Shown here one piece after another: positions 15,797-24,128 of a DNA stretch of 64,000 nucleotides. The DNA is from Planctomycetota bacterium (lineage in GTDB: Bacteria > Planctomycetota > UBA1135 > GCA-002686595). Position 1 is the first letter of the stretch, and each line of letters opens with the position of its first letter. The stretch lies in assembly GCA_023150475.1 (NCBI GenBank), contig JAKLKU010000004.1:1-64000 (forward strand). Direction: 5' to 3'. The position numbers were made by a program, and so were the translations under genes. Below the pieces are notes generated by a model. That model made no database searches. It had not been told where the DNA came from and worked only from the letters and a program-made list of their open reading frames with translations.

Positions 15797-18706
15797 ATGA
15801 CTCTCTCACGCTTGGCCGCCGCGTTCGCCGCGTTCTCTCTCGCCCTACCGAGCCTCGCCGGCGTGCAACTGCCGGTCGGCTTCGTGATCGAGAAGATCGG
15901 CAGCGACTGGGATCGTCCAGTCAGCGTCGCGTTCCTCTCCAACGGCCGCATGTTGGTCGGCGAGAAACGCGGGCGCATCTGGTACCTCGAGAACGACGTC
16001 AAGAGAAACGTCGTGATGGACATCGAGCTCGAGGTGCTCAACCTGCTCGATCGCGGCTTGCTCTGCGTGACGCCGGATCCGCAGTTCGACTCCAACGGCT
16101 ACGTGTACCTGCTCTACGCCGTCGACCCGGAAGCCGACGGCATCGACGGCAACCAGGAGGCGTACTGCCGGCTCGAGCGCTGGACCCTGGTCTTCGCGCC
16201 GAACGGCGACCTCGTCGTCGATCCGACGTCGCGCTTCGACCTCATCGGCGACGTGTGGGCGACCGGCATCCCGTCGTGCCATTTCTCTCACTCCGTCGGC
16301 ACCGTGAAGTTCCTCTCCGACGGCAGCCTCGTGATGTCGTGCGGCGACGCCGCGCACTACGACAATGTCGACGTCGGCGGCCAGGACGACGAGTGTTTCG
16401 GTCCGGGCCGCTTCAGCCTCGATCAGGACGTCGGCGCGTTCCGCTCGCAGTACGCGAACACGCTCGCCGGAAAGCTCCTGCGCATCGATCCGGCGACCGG
16501 ACTCGGGCTCTCCGACAATCCCTGGTTCGACGGCGATCCGGGTTCGATCCCGTCGCGCACGTGGGCGAAAGGTCTGCGCAATCCGTTCCGCTTCGGTGTG
16601 ATGCCTGGATCGGGTCCGACGGAAGCGCTCTTCGTCTGCGACGTCGGTTGGAACCTCTGGGAAGAGGTCAACGTCGCGCGCGGCGGCGAGAACTTCGGCT
16701 GGCCGTGCCGTGAAGGCAAGATCTCGCCACAGTACGCGACGAACGATCCACTCGGCTTCTGCACCGGCATGGTCGAGACGCCGCCGCTGATGGCGTGGCA
16801 CCACTCGGTCAGCGGCCAGATCGGCTTCTCGGGAAACTGCGCGTCCGGCGCCGTCGTGTACACGGGCACGAGCTATCCGCCGATCTATCGGAACGCGCTG
16901 TTCTTCTGCGACTACGGCAAGAACTGGATCAAGTGCGCGCAGCTCGACGCGAACCTGAACGTCACCTCGATCGTGCCGTTCGGCTCGTTCATGGATCGGC
17001 CGATCGATCTGCAAGTCGATCCGGCGAGCGGCGACCTCGTGTACACGAGCTTCCTCGGCCTCGGTGAGATCCGGCGCATTCGGTATCTCGGCAACAACTT
17101 GCCGCCGATCGCCGTCGCGACGCTCGCACCGACGTGGGGCCCGTCGCCGCTGACGATCGCCTTCGAAGCGATCGAGTCCACCGATCCCGAAGGCGGCGCG
17201 ATCGGCGTGTTGTGGGACTTCGGCGACGGCACGACGTCGACCTCGTTCGGCGACGTGCACACCTTCACCGACTCGGTGAACCACGACGTCACGTTGACCA
17301 TCACCGACGACGCCGGCAACACGACGACGAAGCAGTGGCTCGTCACGCCGGACAACACGCCGCCGCAAATCGTCTCGATCACCAAGCCCGCGAGCGCTTT
17401 CACGTTCCACGACGGCGTGCCGTTCGAGTTCGAAGCGTTCGTCGCCGATGTCGAGGACGATGCGGGCGGCGTGCCCGTCGGCGTCGAGTGGCGCGCCGAT
17501 CTGGTCCACGATCACCACGAGCATCCGGGCTACTCCAGCGTCAGTGGCACGACCGGTTCCTTCACGCTTGCGAGCCAAGGGCCTGGCACTCACTTCGAGA
17601 TCGTGCTGACGACGACCGACAGCCGAGGACTCGCCGTCACGCAGACGCTCCACGCGTATGACGACGACGCGCAGCCCGCCGCGCACCTCGTGTCGGTGTC
17701 GGACGCCGAGTTGCGGCTCGGGCAGCGCATCGTCGCGACCGGTCACGTCGAGTTCCCCAACACGGCGCTCGGCGGCCCGAGGCCTTCGCTCGAGTTCGAC
17801 TGGGGCGACGGGCACGTCGATCTGTTCACGAACCTGCGCCACCAAGAGGACGCCACGCCGACGCACGACTATGCGGCGCTCGGGACGTACACGCTGACGC
17901 TGACGACGCGGCTCGGCGCCCATTCACACGCCGTCACGCAGACGATCGACGTGCTCGCGCCGAAACCCGCCGTCGCGATCTTCACGCCCATCCTCAACCA
18001 AGGCTTCGTCGAATGGAGCGATCAGCTCGCGATCGCGCAGACGATTCGCGCGACGCTCGAAGCGAAACACGTCGAGTGCGAGGTCTTCTCGTTCGACGAA
18101 CAGGACGAGCTCGTCGCTTGGGCGACGCCGTACCTCGCCGACGGAGTGCAAGACGTGTTGATCGTGATCGACGCGGCTCCAGCGGCGCTCTTCGCGGGCG
18201 AGACCGACGGATCGCTCGCGGAGCACTGGATCGAGCACGGCAACGGGCTCCTTTGGACCGGCAAGGAACCGTTCACCGAGTACGTGCTCGCGAACGGCAC
18301 GACGTCGACGAGTGGTGCGGGCGGCAGCGGCGCGGACAAGTTCTTCGACGTGCAGCCAGGTTCGTTCACGTGCCGCGGCACCGGCGTGCAAACGACGACG
18401 CCGCTCGGCGCGAGCGAGATCCCGACGCTGCCGACGTCGTGGTATGCCGACCACGCGTTGCGCCTCGCGCTGCTCGATCCAGCGCAGTGGCGCGTCGGCA
18501 AGCTCTACGCGCAGGACAGCGCGGACAAGGAATCCGACGCCGCGCTCCTGCGCAACGTGTCGGGCGGTTTCTACGCGCAGCTCTTCGCGGCGACGGATCC
18601 GTCGCTCGACCGCACGAACGCGTTGCTCGGGTTCTTGAAGAGCTACGCGAAGTACTCGCCGTGGTCACCGGTGGTCAAACCGCCGCCGCCCGGGCCGAAG
18701 AAGTGA
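15797..18706 (+). CDS. Secreted PQQ-dependent sugar dehydrogenase-like / PKD / ThuA-like protein
   Basis: 969 residues from the ATG at 15797, which gives a clean signal peptide (MTLSRLAAAFAAFSLALPSLAG); the longer frame upstream is rejected. Domain 1 (about 25-430) is a glucose/sorbosone dehydrogenase-like six-bladed propeller, with DRPVSVAFLSNGRMLVGEKRG, SHSVGTVKFLSDGSL, LAGKLLRIDP, KGLRNPFRFG and GGENFGWP. Domain 2 (about 436-540) is a PKD domain (WDFGDGTTS). A second, weaker immunoglobulin-like region follows with DWGDGHVD. The C-terminal ~230 residues (AIFTPILNQGFVEWSD, VLIVIDAAP, HWIEHGNGLLWTG) resemble a ThuA/amidotransferase-like Rossmann domain. Extracellular sugar oxidation or binding is inferred. 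No haem motif is seen. Confidence 0.82.
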   Translation: MTLSRLAAAFAAFSLALPSLAGVQLPVGFVIEKIGSDWDRPVSVAFLSNGRMLVGEKRGRIWYLENDVKRNVVMDIELEVLNLLDRGLLCVTPDPQFDSNGYVYLLYAVDPEADGIDGNQEAYCRLERWTLVFAPNGDLVVDPTSRFDLIGDVWATGIPSCHFSHSVGTVKFLSDGSLVMSCGDAAHYDNVDVGGQDDECFGPGRFSLDQDVGAFRSQYANTLAGKLLRIDPATGLGLSDNPWFDGDPGSIPSRTWAKGLRNPFRFGVMPGSGPTEALFVCDVGWNLWEEVNVARGGENFGWPCREGKISPQYATNDPLGFCTGMVETPPLMAWHHSVSGQIGFSGNCASGAVVYTGTSYPPIYRNALFFCDYGKNWIKCAQLDANLNVTSIVPFGSFMDRPIDLQVDPASGDLVYTSFLGLGEIRRIRYLGNNLPPIAVATLAPTWGPSPLTIAFEAIESTDPEGGAIGVLWDFGDGTTSTSFGDVHTFTDSVNHDVTLTITDDAGNTTTKQWLVTPDNTPPQIVSITKPASAFTFHDGVPFEFEAFVADVEDDAGGVPVGVEWRADLVHDHHEHPGYSSVSGTTGSFTLASQGPGTHFEIVLTTTDSRGLAVTQTLHAYDDDAQPAAHLVSVSDAELRLGQRIVATGHVEFPNTALGGPRPSLEFDWGDGHVDLFTNLRHQEDATPTHDYAALGTYTLTLTTRLGAHSHAVTQTIDVLAPKPAVAIFTPILNQGFVEWSDQLAIAQTIRATLEAKHVECEVFSFDEQDELVAWATPYLADGVQDVLIVIDAAPAALFAGETDGSLAEHWIEHGNGLLWTGKEPFTEYVLANGTTSTSGAGGSGADKFFDVQPGSFTCRGTGVQTTTPLGASEIPTLPTSWYADHALRLALLDPAQWRVGKLYAQDSADKESDAALLRNVSGGFYAQLFAATDPSLDRTNALLGFLKSYAKYSPWSPVVKPPPPGPKK

Positions 18707-18800
18707 CGTAGCTCGCCGTCGCGCGCCGCCATCACGGAGGCTCGCGCGCCTCGAGCGCGGAGGCTCACACTCCGACGATCGTGCGTGGGCGCCGCGGCGG

Positions 18801-19865
18801 TCAGGAGAGCTGGCGCAAACGCTCGACGATCGCGCTCGCGGCGCCGGAATCGATCGCTTCGGCGGCGAGCGACACGCCTTCCGCGATCGTCAGCGCGCGG
18901 CCGGCGCTCTTCAGGATCAACGCGGCGGTCAGAAGCGTCGAGTTGCGCGCGCCACCGGGCTCACCCGCGAGCACCGCTCGTGTCAGGTCGCCGCAGGCCT
19001 TGACGAGTTCGGGCACGTCCGCCGCGCCGTAGCCGTCGTCGGGCGGGCAGTAGAGCGGCAGGTCGGGATCCGCGTCCTGATCGAGGCCGAAGTCGGCCGG
19101 CTCGAGCGTCAGAGGCACTTGCTGTGTCCTCGTGAACTCGATGCCGCGGCCGCGACGTTTGGTCGACGGCACGACGCCGCCCTCGCGACCTTGCACCGCG
19201 ATGCCGCTCTTGTGGCCGAGCGCGTGGAGCACTTCGACCGCGTGCCCGAGCACTGGTCCCGCCTGCGCGCCGATCAGGATCGAGGCGCTCGCCGGCGCGA
19301 TCAATTTCTCGACCGTCGCGAGCGGCGTGCGCACGCCGATCTCGGCGCGCACGCGGCGCAGGCTCATCAACGCCGGCAACATGCCCGACGCGGAGATCGC
19401 AGCGAAACGAGCTCGTGCGACCCAGTCTTCGGCTTCCGCGGCGTCCCACGTCATCGAGAGGCCGAGGCTCTCGAGCACGTTGGCGGCGGTGAGTCCGCGT
19501 TTCGGCGGCACGCTGCGATCGGAGATCAGCAGCACGCGCACGCCGGACGCCGCAGCCGCGAAGCTCGCCGCGACTTCGAGCGGCGGCGCGGTCTCGACGC
19601 CGTCGTGCGGCGGGCAGACGCAGACCAGGTCTTCCATGCCGACGCACGGAATCGTCGCGCGTCCGCGAGCGGCGCGCGCGAACGCCGTCAGCTCTTCGAC
19701 CGACACGCCTTTCCAGCGCAGCGCGATCAGGAACGCGCCGATCTGGATCTCACTCTGCTCGCCCGCGAAGATCGAATCGAACGCGCGAAACGCTTCCTCC
19801 GGAGTCAGATTGCGACCGTCGCGCCGCGCGGAACCGAGGATGCGCATCAGGTCGCGGAGGATCAT
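18801..19865 (-). CDS. TrpD2/YbiB-like glycosyltransferase-family-3 fold protein
   Basis: 354 residues from MILRDLMRILGSARR. The helical N-domain (LTPEEAFRAFDSIFAGEQSEIQIGAFLIALRWKG) is classic for anthranilate phosphoribosyltransferase-fold proteins. The PRPP loop that is GTGGDG in TrpD is replaced by PPHDGVE, although the following NRS-like segment survives as SDRSVPPKRG. This matches the TrpD2/YbiB branch, which in E. coli binds nucleic acid rather than making phosphoribosyl anthranilate. No other trp genes are nearby. I chose the internal ATG over the longer frame because the family begins there. Role: probably not tryptophan synthesis. Confidence 0.75.
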   Translation of the reverse strand: MILRDLMRILGSARRDGRNLTPEEAFRAFDSIFAGEQSEIQIGAFLIALRWKGVSVEELTAFARAARGRATIPCVGMEDLVCVCPPHDGVETAPPLEVAASFAAAASGVRVLLISDRSVPPKRGLTAANVLESLGLSMTWDAAEAEDWVARARFAAISASGMLPALMSLRRVRAEIGVRTPLATVEKLIAPASASILIGAQAGPVLGHAVEVLHALGHKSGIAVQGREGGVVPSTKRRGRGIEFTRTQQVPLTLEPADFGLDQDADPDLPLYCPPDDGYGAADVPELVKACGDLTRAVLAGEPGGARNSTLLTAALILKSAGRALTIAEGVSLAAEAIDSGAASAIVERLRQLS

Positions 19866-20032
19866 GTCGTGCGTGGTGCGGCTACCGATCCGTCGAAGGG
19901 CCGACGAGAGCCTAACGCTCCGACTATCGGCCGACAATCGAGCTCGTCCGTACCCCGCTCGCGACGAATCGCGAAGACGAGCAGCCTCGCGAGGAACCGC
20001 GCGTGGAACTGCGGGCCCTGGTCATCCAACGA

Positions 20033-20060
20033 ACGCGGGGCCGCTGCTGCGACCCCGCGT
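20033..20060 (-). terminator. Candidate terminator of the amidohydrolase operon
   Basis: Perfect 8-bp stem ACGCGGGG / CCCCGCGT with a 12-base loop, 23 bases beyond the stop codon of the last operon gene. It is followed on the minus strand by TTCGTTGG rather than a true U-tract. Confidence 0.45.
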
Positions 20061-20083
20061 CGAGGCGACTGGCGAAACGTCGC

Positions 20084-21496
20084 TCAGTCCTTCTTTTCCC
20101 CGTCCTTGCCGTCCTGCTTCTCGTCGGGCTTCTTCTCGTCCTTGTCCTTCGCCTCATCGGCCGGTTTGGCCGCGCCTTCCTGGCCCTTGTCGACGCGCGT
20201 CGGCGGCGCGAGCGCGCTGGTCTCGTTGGGCCGGATGTGTGCGTAGAAGAGCTCTTTGTTCTTCTCGTAGACGACTTTGCCTTCGACGACTGCTTGCTGC
20301 ACGAACGTCTCGTAGTGCATCAAATCGCCGTCGCAGACGAGCAGGTCGCAGTCCTTGCCGACCTCGAGCGTGCCGACACGGTGTTCGACGCCGAGCAACC
20401 GCGCCGGAACGATCGTGATCGCTTCGAGCGCCGCTTCGTTGGTCAAGCCGCCGCGCACGCCGAAGCCCGCTTCGATCGCGAGCGCGAGGATGTCGCGGCC
20501 CGCGATGCCACCGAGGTCGACACCTTTCGCGGCAGGCACGATCGCGATCTGCACGCCGGCGCGGCGCAGGATCGCGGCGTTCTCGATGCTGGTCCCGCCC
20601 GCAGCGACGAGCTCCTCCGACTTGTCGACGCGGTCGCGCGGCGTGATCACGGCGTACGCGCCGGCTCGACCGAGCTCTTCCGCGACCGTCCAGCCTTCGC
20701 GACAGCCTTCGATCACCGGACGGAAGCCGTACTTCTGCGCGAGCCGCGCGATACCGAGCAACTCGTCGCGATCGTCCGCTTGGAACCGCGCGCGGACCTC
20801 GCCCTTCAGCACTTGGAGGATCGTCGCGTCGGAGTCCTTCTTCGGCGGTTCCTTCGCGTCCTTGTTGGTCTTCTTCTCTTCCTCCCACGCGCGGTAATCG
20901 CGGAGGTACGCGGCCGTCGCTTCGAACTTGTCGATCAGGCTGCGTTTGCCTTGCGGGTTCTGCGAGCTGTAGCTCAGGAGCGTCGAGGCCTTCTCCTTGA
21001 GCAGGACGCCGTCGACTTCACCGCGCTTCAGCTTCAGCGCGGCGCCGCTTTGGCCCGCCGTCGTGATGCCGTTGCCGAGCGCCATGACGAGGTTCGGCGA
21101 GAACGTGTTGACGGTGTCGGCGAAGTCGCTCGACGCGTTGCCGAAGAGCCCGGCCGACGCGTACGCGACGAGACCGGGGTAAACCCGCAACCCGCCGGCG
21201 TCGAGCACCGTGGCGTCGTCCGGGACGTCGACGGCGACGCCGATCTCGGTGATCTTGCCGTTCTTGGCGAGGATCGTCGCGTCGCGGAAATGCCCACCGG
21301 TGCCGGGGAACACGTCCGCGTTGATCACGGCGAACCACTTGTCCTCGTCCGGCTTCTCTTCGTTCTTCGCGGCCTCGTCCTTCTTCTCGCCGCCCTCCTC
21401 CTGTGCGAACGACGGCGTCGCGAAGGCGAACGCGCCGAGGAACGTCGCGAGCCCGAGGAGCTTGCCGATGCGTGTGTCGTGGATCGTGGACTTCAT
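20084..21496 (-). CDS. Exported amidohydrolase-fold protein, pseudoenzyme (operon gene 10)
   Basis: 470 residues with a signal peptide (LLGLATFLGAFAFATPSFA). The composite-domain strand (VLDAGGLRVYPGLVAYASAGLF) occupies the place where amidohydrolases have PGxxDxHxH; neither His is present. The C-terminal hallmark of imidazolonepropionase-like members is kept (LEAITIVPARLLGVEHRVGTLEVGKDCDLLV). The later metal His and Asp positions read VIEGCREG and VPAAKG. A Lys/Glu/Asp-rich stretch follows the signal peptide, and a second forms the C-terminal tail (KDKDEKKPDEKQDGKDGEKKD). Its start overlaps the preceding stop codon in ATGA. It is probably not a hydrolase; scaffold or regulatory subunit is inferred. 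Confidence 0.82.
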   Translation of the reverse strand: MKSTIHDTRIGKLLGLATFLGAFAFATPSFAQEEGGEKKDEAAKNEEKPDEDKWFAVINADVFPGTGGHFRDATILAKNGKITEIGVAVDVPDDATVLDAGGLRVYPGLVAYASAGLFGNASSDFADTVNTFSPNLVMALGNGITTAGQSGAALKLKRGEVDGVLLKEKASTLLSYSSQNPQGKRSLIDKFEATAAYLRDYRAWEEEKKTNKDAKEPPKKDSDATILQVLKGEVRARFQADDRDELLGIARLAQKYGFRPVIEGCREGWTVAEELGRAGAYAVITPRDRVDKSEELVAAGGTSIENAAILRRAGVQIAIVPAAKGVDLGGIAGRDILALAIEAGFGVRGGLTNEAALEAITIVPARLLGVEHRVGTLEVGKDCDLLVCDGDLMHYETFVQQAVVEGKVVYEKNKELFYAHIRPNETSALAPPTRVDKGQEGAAKPADEAKDKDEKKPDEKQDGKDGEKKD

Positions 21497-22815
21497 TGCT
21501 GCACCTCCCCGTGGACGATGCGGCCTTCGAGCATCACGGCCGCGAGCTTCGACGTGGCTTGGAATGGATCCCCGGTGAAGAAGAGCAGGTTGGCGTCCTT
21601 GCCGGCATCGACGCTGCCGACGCGGTCTGCGACGCCGAGCATCTCCGCGGGCTCCAGCGTCATCGCGCGCAACGCGACGTCGCGGTCGAGCCCCGCGGCG
21701 ATGATCTCACCGACGTGTCGCGGCCAGTTCTTGAAGATGCTCGGTGCGTCGCCGCGCGGCAGCAGCACGAGCTTGGCGCCGGCCGCGACGAACTCGGCGG
21801 GCAAGTTGCGCTGACGCAGCGTGCCCCAGACCGTCGTGATCTCCGGCTCCATCAGGACGCGCAGCTTCTTCTCGCCGATCGGCTTCGCGACTTCCCAGAC
21901 GTCGATGTCGCGCGTCAGTGCGATGCGCAGGTCGTATCCGATGTCTTCCTTGCCGAGCGCCTGCGAGAAGTGCAGCCAATCGGCCGCGGTGAAGAGCGTC
22001 ACGAGCATCCGGAGCTTCTTCGCGCGCAGATCGAGGAACGGTTTGACCTTCTCGTCGGCCTCCGGCGGGACGTAACCCTTGGCGGCGTCGGTCTTCTCGG
22101 CCTTCTCGTCCTTCTTCTCTTGCGCTGCGGACTCGTCCTGGAGCTCGGCGGCAGTGCCTTCCTTCTTCTCCTCTTTCTTCTCGTCTTTCTTCTCTTCCTT
22201 CTTGTCGTCCTTCTTCTTGCCCTGGTCCTTCTCCCACTTCTCGCGAGCCTTCTTCTCCTTCTCGACGTACTCGTTCGCCTTCTCGAACGCGTCCTTCAGC
22301 ATCTTCTTGGAGCGCGCGTCGGAGCGGAACACGAAGAGCAGGTACGAGCCGCTCTTGACGAGCATCTCCTGGGCGGTCGCTCCGGCCGGACGGACGACGC
22401 ACGCCTGGCCCGGCATGCCACCGCTGCCGGCGGGATAGAGCCCGAGCGTCGTCACGCCCGCTTCGAGCGCGTCGCGGAACTCGTCGTTGCGCGCGAAGAT
22501 CTCGGCGTCGACCTTCACGTGCGGGTTGAACTCCGAGCTGCCGCGCGCTTCGAGGCCAACGCGCGAGTACGCGTCGACGAAGCCCGGCACGACCCACAGA
22601 TCGGGCGCGTCGATCACCGGGATGCCGCGTTGGATCGGCAGGTCCTTGCCGACGGTCACGATCTTGCCGTCCTCGACGAGGATGACTGCGTGTTGGATGC
22701 AGCCGTGCGAGACGGTTTCGACGTGGCCCGCCTTGATCGCGACCAAGTCGCCGGCGGACGCGAGGCTCGCCAATGCGAGCGCCGCGCAACTCGAGAGCAG
22801 GTTTCGGAGCTTCAT
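21493..22815 (-). CDS. Exported amidohydrolase-fold protein, pseudoenzyme (operon gene 9)
   Basis: 440 residues from the ATG at 22815, giving the signal peptide MKLRNLLSSCAALALASLASAG. The first-strand motif reads VVPGFVDAYSRVG, so the HxH pair is missing. The cofactor-domain ending AEMLGVADRVGSVDAGKDANLLFF is normal. Residues 185-246 are a long polyampholyte tract (KKDDKKEEKKDEKKEEKK and onward), flanked by Glu/Lys helices. The longer reading frame upstream overlaps the preceding gene and is rejected. It overlaps the next gene by four bases and lies 20 bp after the previous one, so it is in the operon. Catalysis is unlikely; protein-protein contact is inferred. Confidence 0.82.
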   Translation of the reverse strand: MKLRNLLSSCAALALASLASAGDLVAIKAGHVETVSHGCIQHAVILVEDGKIVTVGKDLPIQRGIPVIDAPDLWVVPGFVDAYSRVGLEARGSSEFNPHVKVDAEIFARNDEFRDALEAGVTTLGLYPAGSGGMPGQACVVRPAGATAQEMLVKSGSYLLFVFRSDARSKKMLKDAFEKANEYVEKEKKAREKWEKDQGKKKDDKKEEKKDEKKEEKKEGTAAELQDESAAQEKKDEKAEKTDAAKGYVPPEADEKVKPFLDLRAKKLRMLVTLFTAADWLHFSQALGKEDIGYDLRIALTRDIDVWEVAKPIGEKKLRVLMEPEITTVWGTLRQRNLPAEFVAAGAKLVLLPRGDAPSIFKNWPRHVGEIIAAGLDRDVALRAMTLEPAEMLGVADRVGSVDAGKDANLLFFTGDPFQATSKLAAVMLEGRIVHGEVQQ

Positions 22816-22835
22816 GGGTGTTCCTTCGCGCGACT

Positions 22836-24128
22836 TCAGAAGATCTGACCGTCGCGCGTTCGGTCGTATTCGATGCCGCCGTCGATCACGGCGAGTTCGA
22901 CCCGCGAGCGCGGATCGAGCGGCCAGCCGCTCCAGACGACGAGGTCGGCGTCCTTGCCCGGCTCGAGCGAGCCGACGCGATCGTCGATGCCGAAGGCGAT
23001 CGCAGGGTGGATGGTCAACGCACGCAGCATCGTGTAGTCGTCCGCGCCGTAGCGCGACGACATCGCGCTCTGCAACGCGAGCTCTTCCTGCGCGACCACC
23101 GGCGAGTCGGTGTTCATCGACAGGTTCTTGGCGCCGTTCTTCAGGTACTCGGCGGAGATCCCGATCACGCGACCTTCGCGCGACGAGACCCACTCGATCG
23201 TCCGCGGGCCGTTGTTGACGGTCATGCCGATGTCGATGACGGCCTTGCTCGTCTTCCACGCGTCGAAACAGCCGTGCGACAGCGTGCTGCGCGTGTCGTT
23301 GGTGACACGCCACATGCGCGCCGTGTTGGTGATGCCGTCGCTGCCCGCGGTGTGGATCAGGATCGGCAGCTCTTTGGTGTGCACCTTCGCGAGGTTCGCG
23401 AGCCCGGGCTCGACCTGCCCATCACGCACGGCTGCTTTCGCGCGATCGTTGACGTTCTGGAGGATCCACGACAACGCGCCGCGTCCGACGCCGAAGTCGC
23501 CGGCCTCACGCTGCGGGTTCGAGTCCTGCGCGACCTTGAGGCCGCCCGGGTCGGCCATCACGGCTTCTTCGTACGTCGAATCGAGCTTCGACTTGTAGAG
23601 CACGCCGAAGCCCGACATCGACGTGCCGCTGCCCGGGATGCCGAACAGCGTCGTCACGCCGCCGGAGAGTCCGCGGCGGATCAGCCGATTGCCGGGCACG
23701 ATCGTCGGCGAGGTGCGGAACTCCGGATTGACCGGCAACACCATGTCGTTGATGTCGCCGAAACTGCCGGAGTGGATGTGCGTGTGGAGGTCGACGAGGC
23801 CAGGCGCGAGCGTCGCGTCGGGGAACTCGAGCACCGTGAAGCCGTCGGGAACGTCACACGTCTCGCCGAGCGCTTCGATCTTGCCGTTGCGCACGACGAG
23901 CACGCCCGGCGCGAGCAGCGTGTCGGCGGCATCGCACGTGACGATCTTGCCGGCGCGCACGACGAGTCCCGTCTCGCCGGTCGCGAGCGGCCGGATCACG
24001 AGCTCGCGCGTGCCGTCGTCGTGCACGACGGTGCGGACCGACGGCTCGTTCGTCGCCCGACAGCTCGCGAGCGCGAGGCCCGCGGCGACGGCGAGCGCGA
24101 AACCGCGCGTCTGGACCGAGCGGCGCAT
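22836..24128 (-). CDS. Exported lipoprotein amidohydrolase, active-site residues intact (operon gene 8)
   Basis: 430 residues. MRRSVQTRGFALAVAAGLAL is followed by a lipobox ending at Cys23 (LASC), so it is probably a lipoprotein. The active-site set is complete for an imidazolonepropionase-like metallohydrolase: H115-T-H117 in LAPGLVDLHTHIHS, Lys in VLYKSKLDS, His in LPILIHTAG, His in STLSHGCFD and Asp in MNTDSPV. The ending FGIDDRVGSLEPGKDADLVVWSG is typical. The substrate (cyclic amide, dipeptide or other) cannot be told. Its start codon overlaps the previous stop codon by one base. With the two upstream genes it forms the block of three apparently catalytic members. Confidence 0.88.
   Translation of the reverse strand: MRRSVQTRGFALAVAAGLALASCRATNEPSVRTVVHDDGTRELVIRPLATGETGLVVRAGKIVTCDAADTLLAPGVLVVRNGKIEALGETCDVPDGFTVLEFPDATLAPGLVDLHTHIHSGSFGDINDMVLPVNPEFRTSPTIVPGNRLIRRGLSGGVTTLFGIPGSGTSMSGFGVLYKSKLDSTYEEAVMADPGGLKVAQDSNPQREAGDFGVGRGALSWILQNVNDRAKAAVRDGQVEPGLANLAKVHTKELPILIHTAGSDGITNTARMWRVTNDTRSTLSHGCFDAWKTSKAVIDIGMTVNNGPRTIEWVSSREGRVIGISAEYLKNGAKNLSMNTDSPVVAQEELALQSAMSSRYGADDYTMLRALTIHPAIAFGIDDRVGSLEPGKDADLVVWSGWPLDPRSRVELAVIDGGIEYDRTRDGQIF

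Noticed and set aside
15845-17923. 692-codon minus-strand frame opposite the PQQ/PKD gene
   Set aside because: Shadow of the secreted plus-strand protein, which has clear GSDH and PKD motifs; the antisense product is Arg/Val/Asp-rich without motifs.
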